The notes under the pieces: generated by a model | Database searches by the model: none | What the model was told of the DNA's origin: nothing | The model's input: only the letters and a program-made list of their open reading frames with translations | Made by a program: the position numbers and the translations under genes | Assembly: GCF_021646545.1 (NCBI RefSeq) | Contig: NZ_JAKIRP010000006.1 | Location: forward strand, 186,001-250,000 | Length of the DNA stretch: 64,000 nucleotides | DNA from: Chitinophaga filiformis | GTDB lineage: Bacteria > Bacteroidota > Bacteroidia > Chitinophagales > Chitinophagaceae | Direction: 5' to 3' | Part shown: positions 18,565 through 26,904 of the stretch, in pieces | Layout of the letters: each line of letters opens with the position of its first letter | How positions within the stretch are numbered: position 1 is the stretch's first letter

Positions 18565-18728
18565 TTAATGATTCAGACTAAAATCGCACCGGGGCGTTTT
18601 ATAACCCGCACCTAATTCCATGGCTGACAGTGGATTAGATTCCACACTGTGAGCAGGAGAGGCAATTGAATTAAGGTTAACACGAACTATTTAATTTGAT
18701 CATCAGATTGTTTGCTACCTTAAAAAAC

Positions 18729-20384
18729 TCATGGATTATTCTCTATAATCATTGCCAGCGGCCACTTGTATAACCAGCGATAACCATAGGGCCTAAGCTC
18801 AATATAATCCGTACTACCGTTGAACTTTTCATATGGATGATCGGACAATATTTCTGTAAAATAGCGGCGCTCATCTGCTGACAATGGCACGGGTAGATTT
18901 ATGGCTTCCCCTGTAAAATTGTGCAACACAACTGCGACACTGGCGTCCCGTCGTGCTATGTGTACCAACACACCGGGATGATCTGTTTCAATAACATCAT
19001 ACTCGCCGGCACCGAAAGCACGATATGATTTACGGATGCTGATCATGTTAGATACTGTGTTCAGAAGTGAATCGCGTTTATTAGCCTGATCAGCGACATT
19101 CACCGTCTCGAAGCCGTAAGTACCGTCACTTATCACGGGCCATACCAACTGATCAGGCGGGGCCGTAGAGAAGCCCCCGTTCTGCTTGTTGGCCCATTGC
19201 ATCACAGTGCGTATGCTGTTACGTTCTTTCAACGATAGCATATCACCCATACCTATTTCCTCCCCGTATCGTAGTACTGGTGTACCAGGAAGAGAGAACA
19301 GCAGGCTGTATACAAGTTTTATGCGACGCTGATCATTGTGTAGCATCGGCGGCAGCCGTCTGCGGATCCCGCGGCCATAGATCCTCATGTCTGGTTCTGG
19401 TGCAAAGGCATCAAATACTTGCTGTCGCTCTTTTTCAGTCAATTGTTCCAGATCCAGCTCATCATGATTACGCACAAAATTGGCGAATTGGTCCCTGATG
19501 CCTGCATGCGGTAGAAGTACGTTCAATGAACGGCTTAACGGTGCTGCGCTATGTTGAGCGAGGGCCAGATAGAGGTGGTTGTTCAGATAGAAGTTAAGCA
19601 GCATATGCAACTGATCGCTTTCTCCGAAAAAGGCTTTATAACTCTCAGGTTTTGTATCAGCCTCCCCCATGAGCACAACGCCTTTGCCATGCTCGTCGGT
19701 TAATTTGCGCAGGCTGCGCAGGAATGCATGCGGGTCTCCGTCAAATTTTTCTGGCCCCTTGTTCCTCAGTATATGTGGCACAGCGTCTATACGCAACCCG
19801 TCAACTCCCATTTGTAACCAGAAACGGATAATCTCCTCTATTTCTTTCTGTACTATGGGACTGGACACATTCAAGTCCGGCTGATGAGAATAAAAAGTAT
19901 GGTAATACCACGCTCCGGCTGTTTCATCGAAGGCCCAATTGCTCTCCTGTACGCCAGGGAAAACAATATCTGGCCCGTCGTTGGCCGGCTTCTCGTCTAA
20001 CCATATGTAATAGTCGCGATATCTACTGTGTTTATCAGCACGCGCCTCGAGGAACCACGGATGCTGGTTGGAGGTATGATTCACGACAAGATCGGCCATG
20101 ATACGGATCCCCCGTTCCTTAGCCTGCTCAGCCAACCGTACAAACTCCTGCAAACTGCCGATCCTTTCATCCACATTGTAATAGTCCGTTATATCATACC
20201 CAGCATCTTCAAGGGGTGATGGATAAAATGGTAACATCCAGATACAGTTGATACCTAAACATGTCAGATAATCCAACCCCTGCATTAAGCCTGCAAGATC
20301 ACCAATTCCGTCGCCATTGCTATCTATAAAGCTCTTCACATCCAGTGAATAAATTATTGCGTCCTTATACCAGTAATTAGTCAT
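18729..20384 (-). CDS. GH13 alpha-glucan enzyme, trehalose-synthase-like
   Basis: This 551-residue cytosolic enzyme (no signal peptide) has a complete TIM barrel of family GH13. Conserved regions: DLVVNHTS (98-105), GLRIDAV with nucleophile D200, LMGEAD with acid E241, and FVRNHDE with H307-D308. The N-terminal YWYKDAIIYSLDVKSFIDSNGDGIGD, the HQPDLN and the RNHDELDLEQLTEKER segments match trehalose synthases (maltose to trehalose isomerases) better than oligo-1,6-glucosidases. A maltokinase domain is not fused. The product could also be a glucosidase of the same subfamily. A small stress-type gene lies divergently upstream. Confidence 0.87.
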   Translation of the reverse strand: MTNYWYKDAIIYSLDVKSFIDSNGDGIGDLAGLMQGLDYLTCLGINCIWMLPFYPSPLEDAGYDITDYYNVDERIGSLQEFVRLAEQAKERGIRIMADLVVNHTSNQHPWFLEARADKHSRYRDYYIWLDEKPANDGPDIVFPGVQESNWAFDETAGAWYYHTFYSHQPDLNVSSPIVQKEIEEIIRFWLQMGVDGLRIDAVPHILRNKGPEKFDGDPHAFLRSLRKLTDEHGKGVVLMGEADTKPESYKAFFGESDQLHMLLNFYLNNHLYLALAQHSAAPLSRSLNVLLPHAGIRDQFANFVRNHDELDLEQLTEKERQQVFDAFAPEPDMRIYGRGIRRRLPPMLHNDQRRIKLVYSLLFSLPGTPVLRYGEEIGMGDMLSLKERNSIRTVMQWANKQNGGFSTAPPDQLVWPVISDGTYGFETVNVADQANKRDSLLNTVSNMISIRKSYRAFGAGEYDVIETDHPGVLVHIARRDASVAVVLHNFTGEAINLPVPLSADERRYFTEILSDHPYEKFNGSTDYIELRPYGYRWLYKWPLAMIIENNP

Positions 20385-20822
20385 TGTTATAAATGTTTTT
20401 ATGATCCATTCATTGGTGCGAACAGCGCTTGTAGCAGAACATTATTCAGCCGGCAAGTGCTATAGTGCTCAACAGAAAATTTGCCATGTGCCGGGTGTCT
20501 GAGCCATATACTACCCAACGACTACAGCAAGTATATACAGGGCTAATTCTGTGTATCAGCTGGCATATACGCACGATTCCCCGGATAGTTTAACAAACGT
20601 GCCAGGCTCATGGAGTCTGTTGGGCAAAAGTGTCATGTGAACGGAAAGTGTATACAAAATTTCGACCAAACAGATAGCTCTTAACAGACACAAGCATGAA
20701 AGGAGTGCGAACATTCGTCAATATGCAGGCGCGGTCAATGATACGATCGGCAGCTGTCTAGCTTTTCAGGAATAGCCCATTCCTGGCATCAAATTTTCGG
20801 TTTATAAAGAAAAGATCCTGTT
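20385..20822. other. intergenic region without a gene
   Basis: About 440 bases between the divergent GH13 gene and a 59-residue gene. It holds both 5' regions. I see no coding frame, strong inverted repeat or clear Bacteroidota promoter element in it. Confidence 0.5.
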
Positions 20823-21002
20823 ATGGCTAATAGTAGAGACAAAAAGGACCAGGGTGGTGGTAATCCTGGTAATTTAACGGGCGAAGGTAGCGGGCAACAA
20901 ACCTCAGGAAAGCGAGGTGAAAAAATGAAGAAACCCAATAAGGGATATCATCGCAGCAGCACTGAAAAAGCGCAGCAAGGGCGTCATGGTGGTAACCGCT
21001 AG
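20823..21002 (+). CDS. small basic hydrophilic protein (59 aa)
   Basis: This short frame reads MANSRDKKDQGGGNPGNLTG and continues with Gly, Lys, Gln and Arg to the end (HRSSTEKAQQGRHGGNR). There are no hydrophobic segments and almost no aromatic residues, so it should be disordered. The composition resembles KGG-type stress proteins and hydrophilins, but no motif is diagnostic. A strong terminator hairpin follows 17 bases after the stop, supporting it as a real transcribed gene. With a trehalose-synthase-like gene next door, a desiccation or osmotic stress role is a reasonable guess only. Confidence 0.65.
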   Translation: MANSRDKKDQGGGNPGNLTGEGSGQQTSGKRGEKMKKPNKGYHRSSTEKAQQGRHGGNR

Positions 21003-21018
21003 CTCCAGATATTGAAAA

Positions 21019-21044
21019 AAAGGCTTCCGCAACCGGAAGCCTTT
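21019..21044. terminator. bidirectional terminator
   Basis: Perfect 11-bp stem AAAGGCTTCCG / CGGAAGCCTTT with a 4-base loop, flanked by an A-run on the left and CTTTCT on the right. It sits between the convergent 59-residue gene and the GH43 gene and can end both transcripts. Confidence 0.85.
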
Positions 21045-21071
21045 CTACTATATCAAACCTTATAAAACCAC

Positions 21072-22592
21072 TTATTTATTCACCACCTCAAAGCTTGTGA
21101 ATTCCGCTTCCAGACCTGCCTCCCCTTTAAAATGTAACCCCGCCCTTGGACTCCTATCCCACTGCGGTAAAAAGCTCACATCCTGTTTTATTTCAGGCGC
21201 CACCTGCTGCCACTCACTTCCCTCCTGCCGGTAAAATACCTCACATGTCAGATCAGGTTTTATTGTGAACCTCAGTTGAACTGGTACACCAGTCTTTATA
21301 TTTTGTGTAGCCAACACAGTTCTAATATTGTCTTTAATCATCCAGAATTCCACCTTATCATTCGCAGCACCGATCCCTATCGCCGCATTCGCATCTCCAT
21401 AAAATGCCAGTCCTTTAAGCGCTGCATTGCTGTTAGCCACAGTAGTAGTCATATCGAAATGGTTACTTACCGGACGAACAGTTAATACAACACCCGTGTT
21501 GTTCCCCTCTTTGACTGTTCCCGACAAGTAGAGCTTTCCTTTGTTCTGACGTATAACTGGAGTAGTATTACGGAAATCCCATTGCCAGTAAGGTGCTATC
21601 TTCTGTCCTTCGAAAGAAGCTGTAATGTTACCAGTTGAGCGATTGCCGGCCTGCTTACTTACGAAAGAAGGCCAGGAACCACCATTTCCCCATACTAATT
21701 CCGCCAGCATACCTTCACGACCGGTAAACACATTGCTCTGCTTATTGTAGGCATGGTAAATGTACATGTACCTGCCATCTTCCTGCTGCACAAATGTGCC
21801 ATGTCCTGGACATTTCCACCCTTCGTTTGTCTGCAATATTGGGTTCCCGCTGTATTCCTCATAAGGACCTTTAAAATCTTTTGACCTGGCCACACGTACA
21901 TTGTAACTGCAGCCCTTACCACAGCAATCGCCTGAGGAATAGAACAAATAGTAGAAACCATCTTTATGTAAGATACTCTGCCCTTCCATTCCCATGCGGT
22001 TACTGTCTTTCAACATCGAGAACACCTCACCCTCCAGCTTCAAACCATCAGCGGAAAGCTTACTACCTAAAATTTCTATCGGCCGCTTATCAAGTCCGTA
22101 AGCTTTAAAGGTGATATACAGTTGACCATTGTCATTATACACAAAACCATCTATTGCCTCTTTACCAAAGCTGATAATGACTCCCTGATCTTTGAACCCT
22201 CTATCTGGATATTTTGACGTAGCAACACCTACACAAGAGACATTGTCAGCCTTCCGGCGAGCCGTATAATAAATGTAATAAGTGTTGTTATGGAAGTAAT
22301 ATTCAGGAGCCCAGAATGAACCAGAAGTCCACTCAGGTGCCTTATCGAATACATAACCCAACTGTTTCCAATCGCGTAGGTTATCTGAAGCATAGATGGG
22401 AAAATGTGGCGCCCATTCAGAAGAAGTCCCCACAGCGTAATACCTGTTCTTTACTTTAATAATAGACGGATCTGCAAAATCTCCGGAAATAAAAGCAGCG
22501 GCATTTGCCTGTGCCTTCAAAGAATTAAATGGCTGAACGCATAAAAAGCCGATAAGCAATAATAGGTTGTTAAAATAGTATCTCATTTTCAA
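21072..22592 (-). CDS. GH43 glycosidase with C-terminal beta-sandwich domain
   Basis: This 506-residue secreted protein has a signal peptide ending near SLKAQA. A five-bladed GH43 propeller follows with the expected acidic triad: DFADPS (D41, base), EAIDGFVYND (pKa modulator) and GMEGQS (acid). After residue ~325 comes a concanavalin-like domain (WQWDFRNTTPVIRQNKGKLYLSG and GLAFYGDANAAIGIGA), as in beta-xylosidase / arabinofuranosidase-type GH43 enzymes. It probably removes arabinose or xylose side chains from plant polysaccharide. A decayed pectinesterase lies upstream, so this may be the survivor of a former pectin-degrading cluster. Confidence 0.9.
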   Translation of the reverse strand: MKMRYYFNNLLLLIGFLCVQPFNSLKAQANAAAFISGDFADPSIIKVKNRYYAVGTSSEWAPHFPIYASDNLRDWKQLGYVFDKAPEWTSGSFWAPEYYFHNNTYYIYYTARRKADNVSCVGVATSKYPDRGFKDQGVIISFGKEAIDGFVYNDNGQLYITFKAYGLDKRPIEILGSKLSADGLKLEGEVFSMLKDSNRMGMEGQSILHKDGFYYLFYSSGDCCGKGCSYNVRVARSKDFKGPYEEYSGNPILQTNEGWKCPGHGTFVQQEDGRYMYIYHAYNKQSNVFTGREGMLAELVWGNGGSWPSFVSKQAGNRSTGNITASFEGQKIAPYWQWDFRNTTPVIRQNKGKLYLSGTVKEGNNTGVVLTVRPVSNHFDMTTTVANSNAALKGLAFYGDANAAIGIGAANDKVEFWMIKDNIRTVLATQNIKTGVPVQLRFTIKPDLTCEVFYRQEGSEWQQVAPEIKQDVSFLPQWDRSPRAGLHFKGEAGLEAEFTSFEVVNK

Positions 22593-22711
22593 ACAATAAC
22601 GTGAATGCGGAAATTACAAAATGAATATGATTACACATAACTCTTTCGGGAAATGGATATAAACATCTCAAAAAACTATCTGGGCGGTCTTATGGTCGTA
22701 GATCAGACAAG

Positions 22712-23081
22712 ACGTTTGACTGTTGCCAAAGATGGGACAGGTGATTATATTACAATGCATTAAGCGATAAGTGCGATCAACGATAATAACCAGGATACAG
22801 TATAGTTTTTATAAAGATTACATGGCAGTCTCTACTCCTCAGAAAAAGGCGTTCGGTTATGTGCTCAGGGACTGTATTTCGGCGGCGATGCGCCAGCGAA
22901 TTCGTATTATTTAGGAAGGCCGTGGCGGCGATAGGCTAAAACCGCCTTTATGTATTGTGAGCTGGCAGGGACGGTTAGGCCGGAGAGACGGCATAACTGG
23001 GTAAAGGCGGAGAATGAGCAATCGGCTTTTTATGCAGAATATGGGAATAGTGGGGATGGCGTAGGATGGAGGCCGGAGTGA
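22712..23081 (+). pseudogene. decayed pectin methylesterase (CE8) gene
   Basis: Two recognisable ends of a CE8 pectinesterase remain on the plus strand. The N-terminal end reads LTVAKDGTGDYITMH, then a TAA, then AISAINDNNQDTV and a second stop (22718-22800), matching the family start TVAKDGSGDYxTVQ-AI-AIPDNN. The C-terminal end, in other frames, reads FGYVLRDC, then YYLGRPWR, then AFMYCELAGTVRPERRHNW and FYAEYGNSGDGVGWRPE before a stop at 23079. YLGRPWR and FYAEYGNTG are hallmark pectinesterase strings. The middle third, including the catalytic Asp region, is missing, and there are at least two frameshifts. It is clearly non-functional. Confidence 0.8.
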
Positions 23082-23131
23082 ATTGACTTTTTAAGTAGGT
23101 GCCGGTCCATATACATTACCGCATTTATGAA

Positions 23132-23139
23132 TATATTTG
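23132..23139 (+). promoter_or_regulatory. Bacteroidota -7 promoter element (TATATTTG)
   Basis: TATATTTG matches the TAnnTTTG consensus and lies 65 bases before the start of the 362-residue unknown gene. No clear TTTG is seen at the -33 position, so only the -7 element is supported. Confidence 0.45.
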
Positions 23140-23203
23140 CAGCTGTATTGTTCACGACATCAATACAGACACTAAACTTTAGACTTCCGGTTAACTACCA
23201 TGT

Positions 23204-24292
23204 ATGCCTGATATAACGACATTTGAAACACTAGACAGTGAAATAGAAAGAGTTTTGGGAAAGCCAACCGTACTGGAAGCTTTATGGGGCGGGGATACAG
23301 GTGGCTGGCATTTACTGCTTTATGTTTATACAGTATCAGGATTGTTGTTCTTTAAACGCACCACAAGACACTTGTTAGGCGAAGTTGTCCTCCCTGAGGG
23401 AATGGAACACGGACGGCTGTCCGTTTCCTTACTAGCGGAAGAGTTTGGACAGAAAGCGTCTGAAAAATATAACCTGATCTTCTATTTTCCATCTCCCAAA
23501 GATGCTGACGAAGACTGTCCTGCATGGACAGAAAGGCACCTTGCAATCACGTGTGCAGATTGCAGTAAATTAATCATTCCTACAGATAGCCCTTATCTGC
23601 CAAAGGATATTTGCTATCACTGTCACCTCACGAGAGAAGAAAATGAAAAAATAAAAAATGATGCACCTCGTGATGAGGGCGTTCACATGTATTTGTATAA
23701 AGATGACGAATACGAGCATATTGGATATTGTACTTATTTCGACTCTTTTCCAATCGCCCCGTTTGTTGATGAAAAAGTAAAAAACCTGCTAACCGACAAA
23801 CCAATAAACATCGTTAAACTTGATAAACAGGATATCATAGAGTTGAAGAGTAAATTAGAAAATGTCTTAGGCCAGAAGCTAAATAGATACGAGAAGCCTG
23901 TTATTGACGAACGTAAGAAAAGATTTATCGTAACACATACCCTTCAGTACAAAGGGAGAGACTATGAGCTTATGAGGAATTTCAATCATGAGCACATAGA
24001 GATCTCGAATTTCATTCACAGTATCGAGACGGCAGAAAAGGCTATTGCTGAAGATTATGTTTATAAAATCTTCTTCAATAATGGAATTACGTACAGAGAC
24101 GACATTTTCCTACGTTTCATCCATTATGTTTGTGAGGGGCGAACCAACATCGTAGATATAACTAATAGGTATGCAAATGTATTGACTGTCACAGAAGTAT
24201 CGAAAACACTAAAAAGATTAGAAGATTTAACCTGCGTTTCAATATGCGAGGATCAGGTAAACATTACACAATTAGGCAAATGCTTAATTTAA
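23204..24292 (+). CDS. unknown protein with four-Cys zinc ribbon and possible winged helix
   Basis: This 362-residue protein has no signal peptide or membrane helix. I do not recognise its family. It carries two CxxC pairs, TCADC (117/120) and CYHCH (137/140), spaced 16 residues apart, a typical zinc-ribbon layout. The last ~90 residues (RDDIFLRFIHYVCEGRTNIVDITNRYANVLTVTEVSKTLKRLEDL ... ITQLGKCLI) read like a winged-helix domain. The gene is richer in A+T than its neighbours and sits inside a zone of pseudogenes, suggesting transfer. A nucleic-acid-related role is possible but unproven. Confidence 0.75.
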   Translation: MPDITTFETLDSEIERVLGKPTVLEALWGGDTGGWHLLLYVYTVSGLLFFKRTTRHLLGEVVLPEGMEHGRLSVSLLAEEFGQKASEKYNLIFYFPSPKDADEDCPAWTERHLAITCADCSKLIIPTDSPYLPKDICYHCHLTREENEKIKNDAPRDEGVHMYLYKDDEYEHIGYCTYFDSFPIAPFVDEKVKNLLTDKPINIVKLDKQDIIELKSKLENVLGQKLNRYEKPVIDERKKRFIVTHTLQYKGRDYELMRNFNHEHIEISNFIHSIETAEKAIAEDYVYKIFFNNGITYRDDIFLRFIHYVCEGRTNIVDITNRYANVLTVTEVSKTLKRLEDLTCVSICEDQVNITQLGKCLI

Positions 24293-24332
24293 GAAATCAC
24301 AGCTGATAACAAACATTGCCACAATTCTCAAT

Positions 24333-25001
24333 ATGAAGACTACTCTCTCATTTATCCTGGCATTACTCATCATCCCTACAACCGCCCTAAGCCAGATAAC
24401 CGGACGCTACATAAATACCCACCATGGTGGTTTATGCAGCACAACCATCACATTACTTCCCAACGGCGTCTATAACGTAGAAGGAGGATGTGAAGGGTCT
24501 TCACACTGTTCAATCGGCACCTGGACGATGAAAAAGGATACAATCCGGTTTCGTCAGATAGACAGTACTTTTAAGGTTATCAATAAAGTTGTGAGTACTA
24601 ACTCAGGAAAGCAGAGTGTAACAGTGAAATTATTCGACGCTAAAGGGAACAACGTTACCAGCCGGTATGTTGTCGGTCAGTATGTAAAAGGTAAAGGCAC
24701 ATACACCATGGACCTTGACAGTACTCAAACCAAACGAACGGATTTCAGAAGAGTGGGTGGCGTCATTGCATTGACATCACTTGAAAGACTGTTGGGAAGA
24801 GCCATTGAAATACCCATCGATAACGCAGATACGTATGAAATACATCTCAATGCCTTTACTGACTGGATTCTTTACAAGAACTCATCCTGGTACGACCTGG
24901 GAAATTTTGATTTAATTAATACCCCAAACGGACTGGTGTCTGTGAGACTTGAGCCAGATGACAATTTTAATCTTGTCAAGAAGATCTATAAGAAGGAATA
25001 A
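24333..25001 (+). CDS. exported protein of unknown function, lipocalin-like start
   Basis: This 222-residue protein has a signal peptide (MKTTLSFILALLIIPTTALSQ). The first 100 residues resemble small beta-barrel lipocalin-like domains: ITGRYINTHHGGLCSTTITLLPNGVYNVEGGC, then SIGTWTMKKDTIRF. Cys residues occur at GGLC, GGC and SHC and may form disulfides. The rest has no recognisable motif. It follows the zinc-ribbon gene by 40 bases on the same strand and probably shares its transcript. I cannot assign a function. Confidence 0.72.
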   Translation: MKTTLSFILALLIIPTTALSQITGRYINTHHGGLCSTTITLLPNGVYNVEGGCEGSSHCSIGTWTMKKDTIRFRQIDSTFKVINKVVSTNSGKQSVTVKLFDAKGNNVTSRYVVGQYVKGKGTYTMDLDSTQTKRTDFRRVGGVIALTSLERLLGRAIEIPIDNADTYEIHLNAFTDWILYKNSSWYDLGNFDLINTPNGLVSVRLEPDDNFNLVKKIYKKE

Positions 25002-25013
25002 CAGGCAATAATT

Positions 25014-25042
25014 AGGCTAATTTACCGGATTCGTTATAGCCT
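25014..25042 (+). terminator. terminator after the exported-protein gene
   Basis: A 6-bp stem AGGCTA / TAGCCT followed by CTTTTTTA, 13 bases after the stop codon. It overlaps the last bases of the sialidase remnant on the other strand. Confidence 0.55.
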
Positions 25043-25640
25043 CTTTTTTACAATCCTGCCTATTTCCGTTTTATCTACTTTCTGTAACACGATCACTTCA
25101 TAAGCATGCCGCTCCCCTGCCTCATACAAACAGACCACATCGCCATGCGGCAGTACAGTCATGCAGGAATAGGCAGAAGGCCCCGCATAAAGCGACTGTA
25201 CCTCTCTCCATGTACGGCCATCGTCCGTACTGGCCTTAAGCGTCATATTATTCCGCTTATGCTTACTGGCGGGATTCAGGAATAACAGGCAACCACTATG
25301 TTTTCTAACGGGCCAGGCATAACGAATGATACTGGCCTGACAAACCGGGTCCTCCAGCTGCGGTACGTCTTCCGGAGCTGACCAGCTACTACCTCCGTCG
25401 TAGCTGAAAGCATGCGTCCGGCATCCCCGGCCAAAGTAACTACGCATGTTCATTACCAAACTGCCTTTACCATCAGCCAGCTCAGCTACCTGGCATTCAT
25501 TGACCTTCGGCCGTATTACGCCTCCTCTCTGCCAGGTGATGCCATGATCGTCGCTGTAAATGATATGTGCGCCGTATTCATAACCGCCTTTTGCGAGCGT
25601 ACCGTTTGCATCACCAACTACCCTGCCGCCATAAACGTGG
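25034..25640 (-). pseudogene. 5'-truncated GH33 sialidase gene
   Basis: The minus strand codes for the C-terminal ~200 residues of a sialidase (neuraminidase, which cleaves terminal sialic acid). The first readable part is YHVYGGRVVGDANGTLAKGG, then YEYGAHIIYSDDHGITWQRGG, NECQVAELADGKGSLVMNMRSY, two Asp-box-like strings (SYDGGSSWS, STDDGRTWR) and GPSAYSCMTVLPHGDVVCLYE. NECQV-EL-DG is the conserved region with the catalytic Glu, and GPSAYS carries the conserved Tyr. Immediately upstream the frame hits TGA (about 25655) and no N-terminal half, signal peptide or arginine-triad start exists. A Met at 25459 gives only a 141-residue fragment. It is a remnant. Confidence 0.78.
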
Positions 25641-25655
25641 TAAAAGCATACTTTT

Positions 25656-25878
25656 CATACCTTGTGAAACTTACCGTTAAAATACTATCAAAAAAGCACT
25701 ATTTCCATACCCCTGCTTCTTCTCCGCGTCTTCTCTGCTTCTTCTCTGCTTGTTCTAACCAGGGTATCTTCTTGTCCCACCAAAACAACAAAACCCTTAC
25801 CAGCAAAGGGTCTGCTGACAAGATCATGCTTCTTACAGTCTCAAAAACTGATATTATTTTAACATTCACATAGTATAG
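25656..25878. other. non-coding decay zone, pyrimidine-rich
   Basis: Between the sialidase and SDR remnants. It contains TCTTCTCTGCT direct repeats (25731-25752) and a small hairpin (ACCCTT / AAGGGT, 25793-25811) followed on the minus strand by TTTTGTTGTTTTGG, probably an old terminator. No coding frame looks real. Confidence 0.45.
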
Positions 25879-25995
25879 CCTCGCCGTTTTGGACAGCCCG
25901 AAGAAGTGGCATCAGTCATACTGCAGCCTACCACAAACGGGTATATAACCGGACAAACATTTATTGTAAACAGCGGATGGTGTATGAGCGTCTAA
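25879..25995 (+). pseudogene. C-terminal remnant of a short-chain dehydrogenase
   Basis: The 38-residue frame PRRFGQPEEVASVILQPTTN and then GYITGQTFIVNSGWCMSV before TAA matches the C-terminal end of classical SDR oxidoreductases (R-x-G-x-P-E-E-V-A ... YITGQ-x-x-V-D-G-G-W). The stop TAG lies directly upstream in frame, and the loop between V and YITGQ is scrambled and about ten residues short. The catalytic and cofactor-binding parts are gone. Confidence 0.72.
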
Positions 25996-26384
25996 ACACC
26001 CGTCTCAAGCTGTTCCGTAGTGCGAAAATAGTTCCATGGAAAATTGAAGGTTCTTTTACAATCGCCCACACACACGCATATTCTGAGGACATGCATCACT
26101 ACTCCACATCACAATAGAATTTTCGACATAAAAAAAATGTAATAAATTAGTAGAGCAGCTAATTATTTAACCCTCAAATGTTTAACCCAATGAATGAAAG
26201 CCCCTTTGTTATTTACGCCGGACGTTAATTTCTTCACCTGATACATCACCTGTAATAAGAAAAAATGTCACACCTGCTGGTGGAAGATATTTATTAAACC
26301 CTTTTATACGTGCTGAACAACCGCTCCACGGCATAGCTCCCCAGGCTAAAGACAGGAGAGGACCATTTTTAAATACTAGTCACT
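25996..26384. other. AT-rich intergenic region before the precursor-peptide gene
   Basis: About 390 bases with no credible coding frame. It presumably contains the promoter of the lanthipeptide-like gene. A TTTG (near 26198) followed 17 bases later by TAATTTCT is a weak candidate only. Confidence 0.4.
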
Positions 26385-26552
26385 ATGAAAAAAGTCGCAA
26401 AACAGAAAAAACTCCAACTGGTGAAGATCAAAATTGCCAATCTCAGTAAACTAAAGGAAGATGCATTGAAAGGCGATCGTATTTGCCTCACGTCACTTGC
26501 TGAGACCTCCTGCCCTACTTGCTCACGAGGAGAAACGCTGTGTGATTGCTAA
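26385..26552 (+). CDS. class I lanthipeptide-like precursor peptide (orphan)
   Basis: This 55-residue peptide starts with a basic leader containing KLQLVKIKIANL (9-20), which fits the K-L-x-L-x-K-x-x-I-A-x-L leader pattern of Bacteroidota class I lanthipeptides (pinensin-type). After LKG (28-30) the core is rich in Cys, Ser and Thr: RICLTSLAETSCPTC, then SRGETLCDC at the end. Five Cys and seven Ser/Thr would allow several thioether rings. No LanB dehydratase, LanC cyclase or dedicated transporter is visible within 26 kb upstream or 37 kb downstream, so any modifying enzymes must act from elsewhere. A perfect 17-bp hairpin follows the stop. The leader match is good; modification is inferred. 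Confidence 0.72.
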   Translation: MKKVAKQKKLQLVKIKIANLSKLKEDALKGDRICLTSLAETSCPTCSRGETLCDC

Positions 26553-26556
26553 AAAC

Positions 26557-26599
26557 AAGCAGTGTCAAAGGCTTTATTAATGAGCCTTTGACACTGCTT
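26557..26599. terminator. strong hairpin after the precursor-peptide gene
   Basis: Perfect 17-bp stem AAGCAGTGTCAAAGGCT / AGCCTTTGACACTGCTT with a 9-base loop, four bases after the stop codon. The downstream side lacks a long T-run on the plus strand, so it may stabilise the mRNA end as well as terminate. Confidence 0.75.
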
Positions 26600-26904
26600 A
26601 CTTCACGGGAATATTGTTATAAGATGAGTATGCAAAGTATTTAAGTTAACAGCCACATGCGTTACCCCGAAGCCATGCGAAAACCCCATATACCTCAAAC
26701 AAAAAGGGTGCTGGTGTGTTATTTAAACACGGATACCTCTTTTCCCTGCGCACCATAGAAGCCGGTCCTTAATAAACATACAGGAAACCATTATCGAAAC
26801 TTATGGCTGGAGTTGAATTGCACCAAAACAAACGGATCTGTCCAAAAGTCTAATATCGGCTCCATGCCAGCTTCAATATTTACTGAACCATTAAGAATAA
26901 TGTT
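26600..26904. other. intergenic region without a gene
   Basis: About 300 bases between the precursor hairpin and the methyltransferase. I see no coding frame or clear regulatory repeat. Confidence 0.45.

Noticed and set aside
25412..25873. Plus-strand frame of 153 codons across the sialidase remnant
   Set aside because: It is the opposite-strand shadow of the GH33 remnant and continues into pyrimidine-rich non-coding DNA.
22593..26904. Insertion sequence or integrase explaining the decay zone
   Set aside because: No transposase or integrase frame, terminal inverted repeats or target duplication could be found; the remnants are of metabolic genes.
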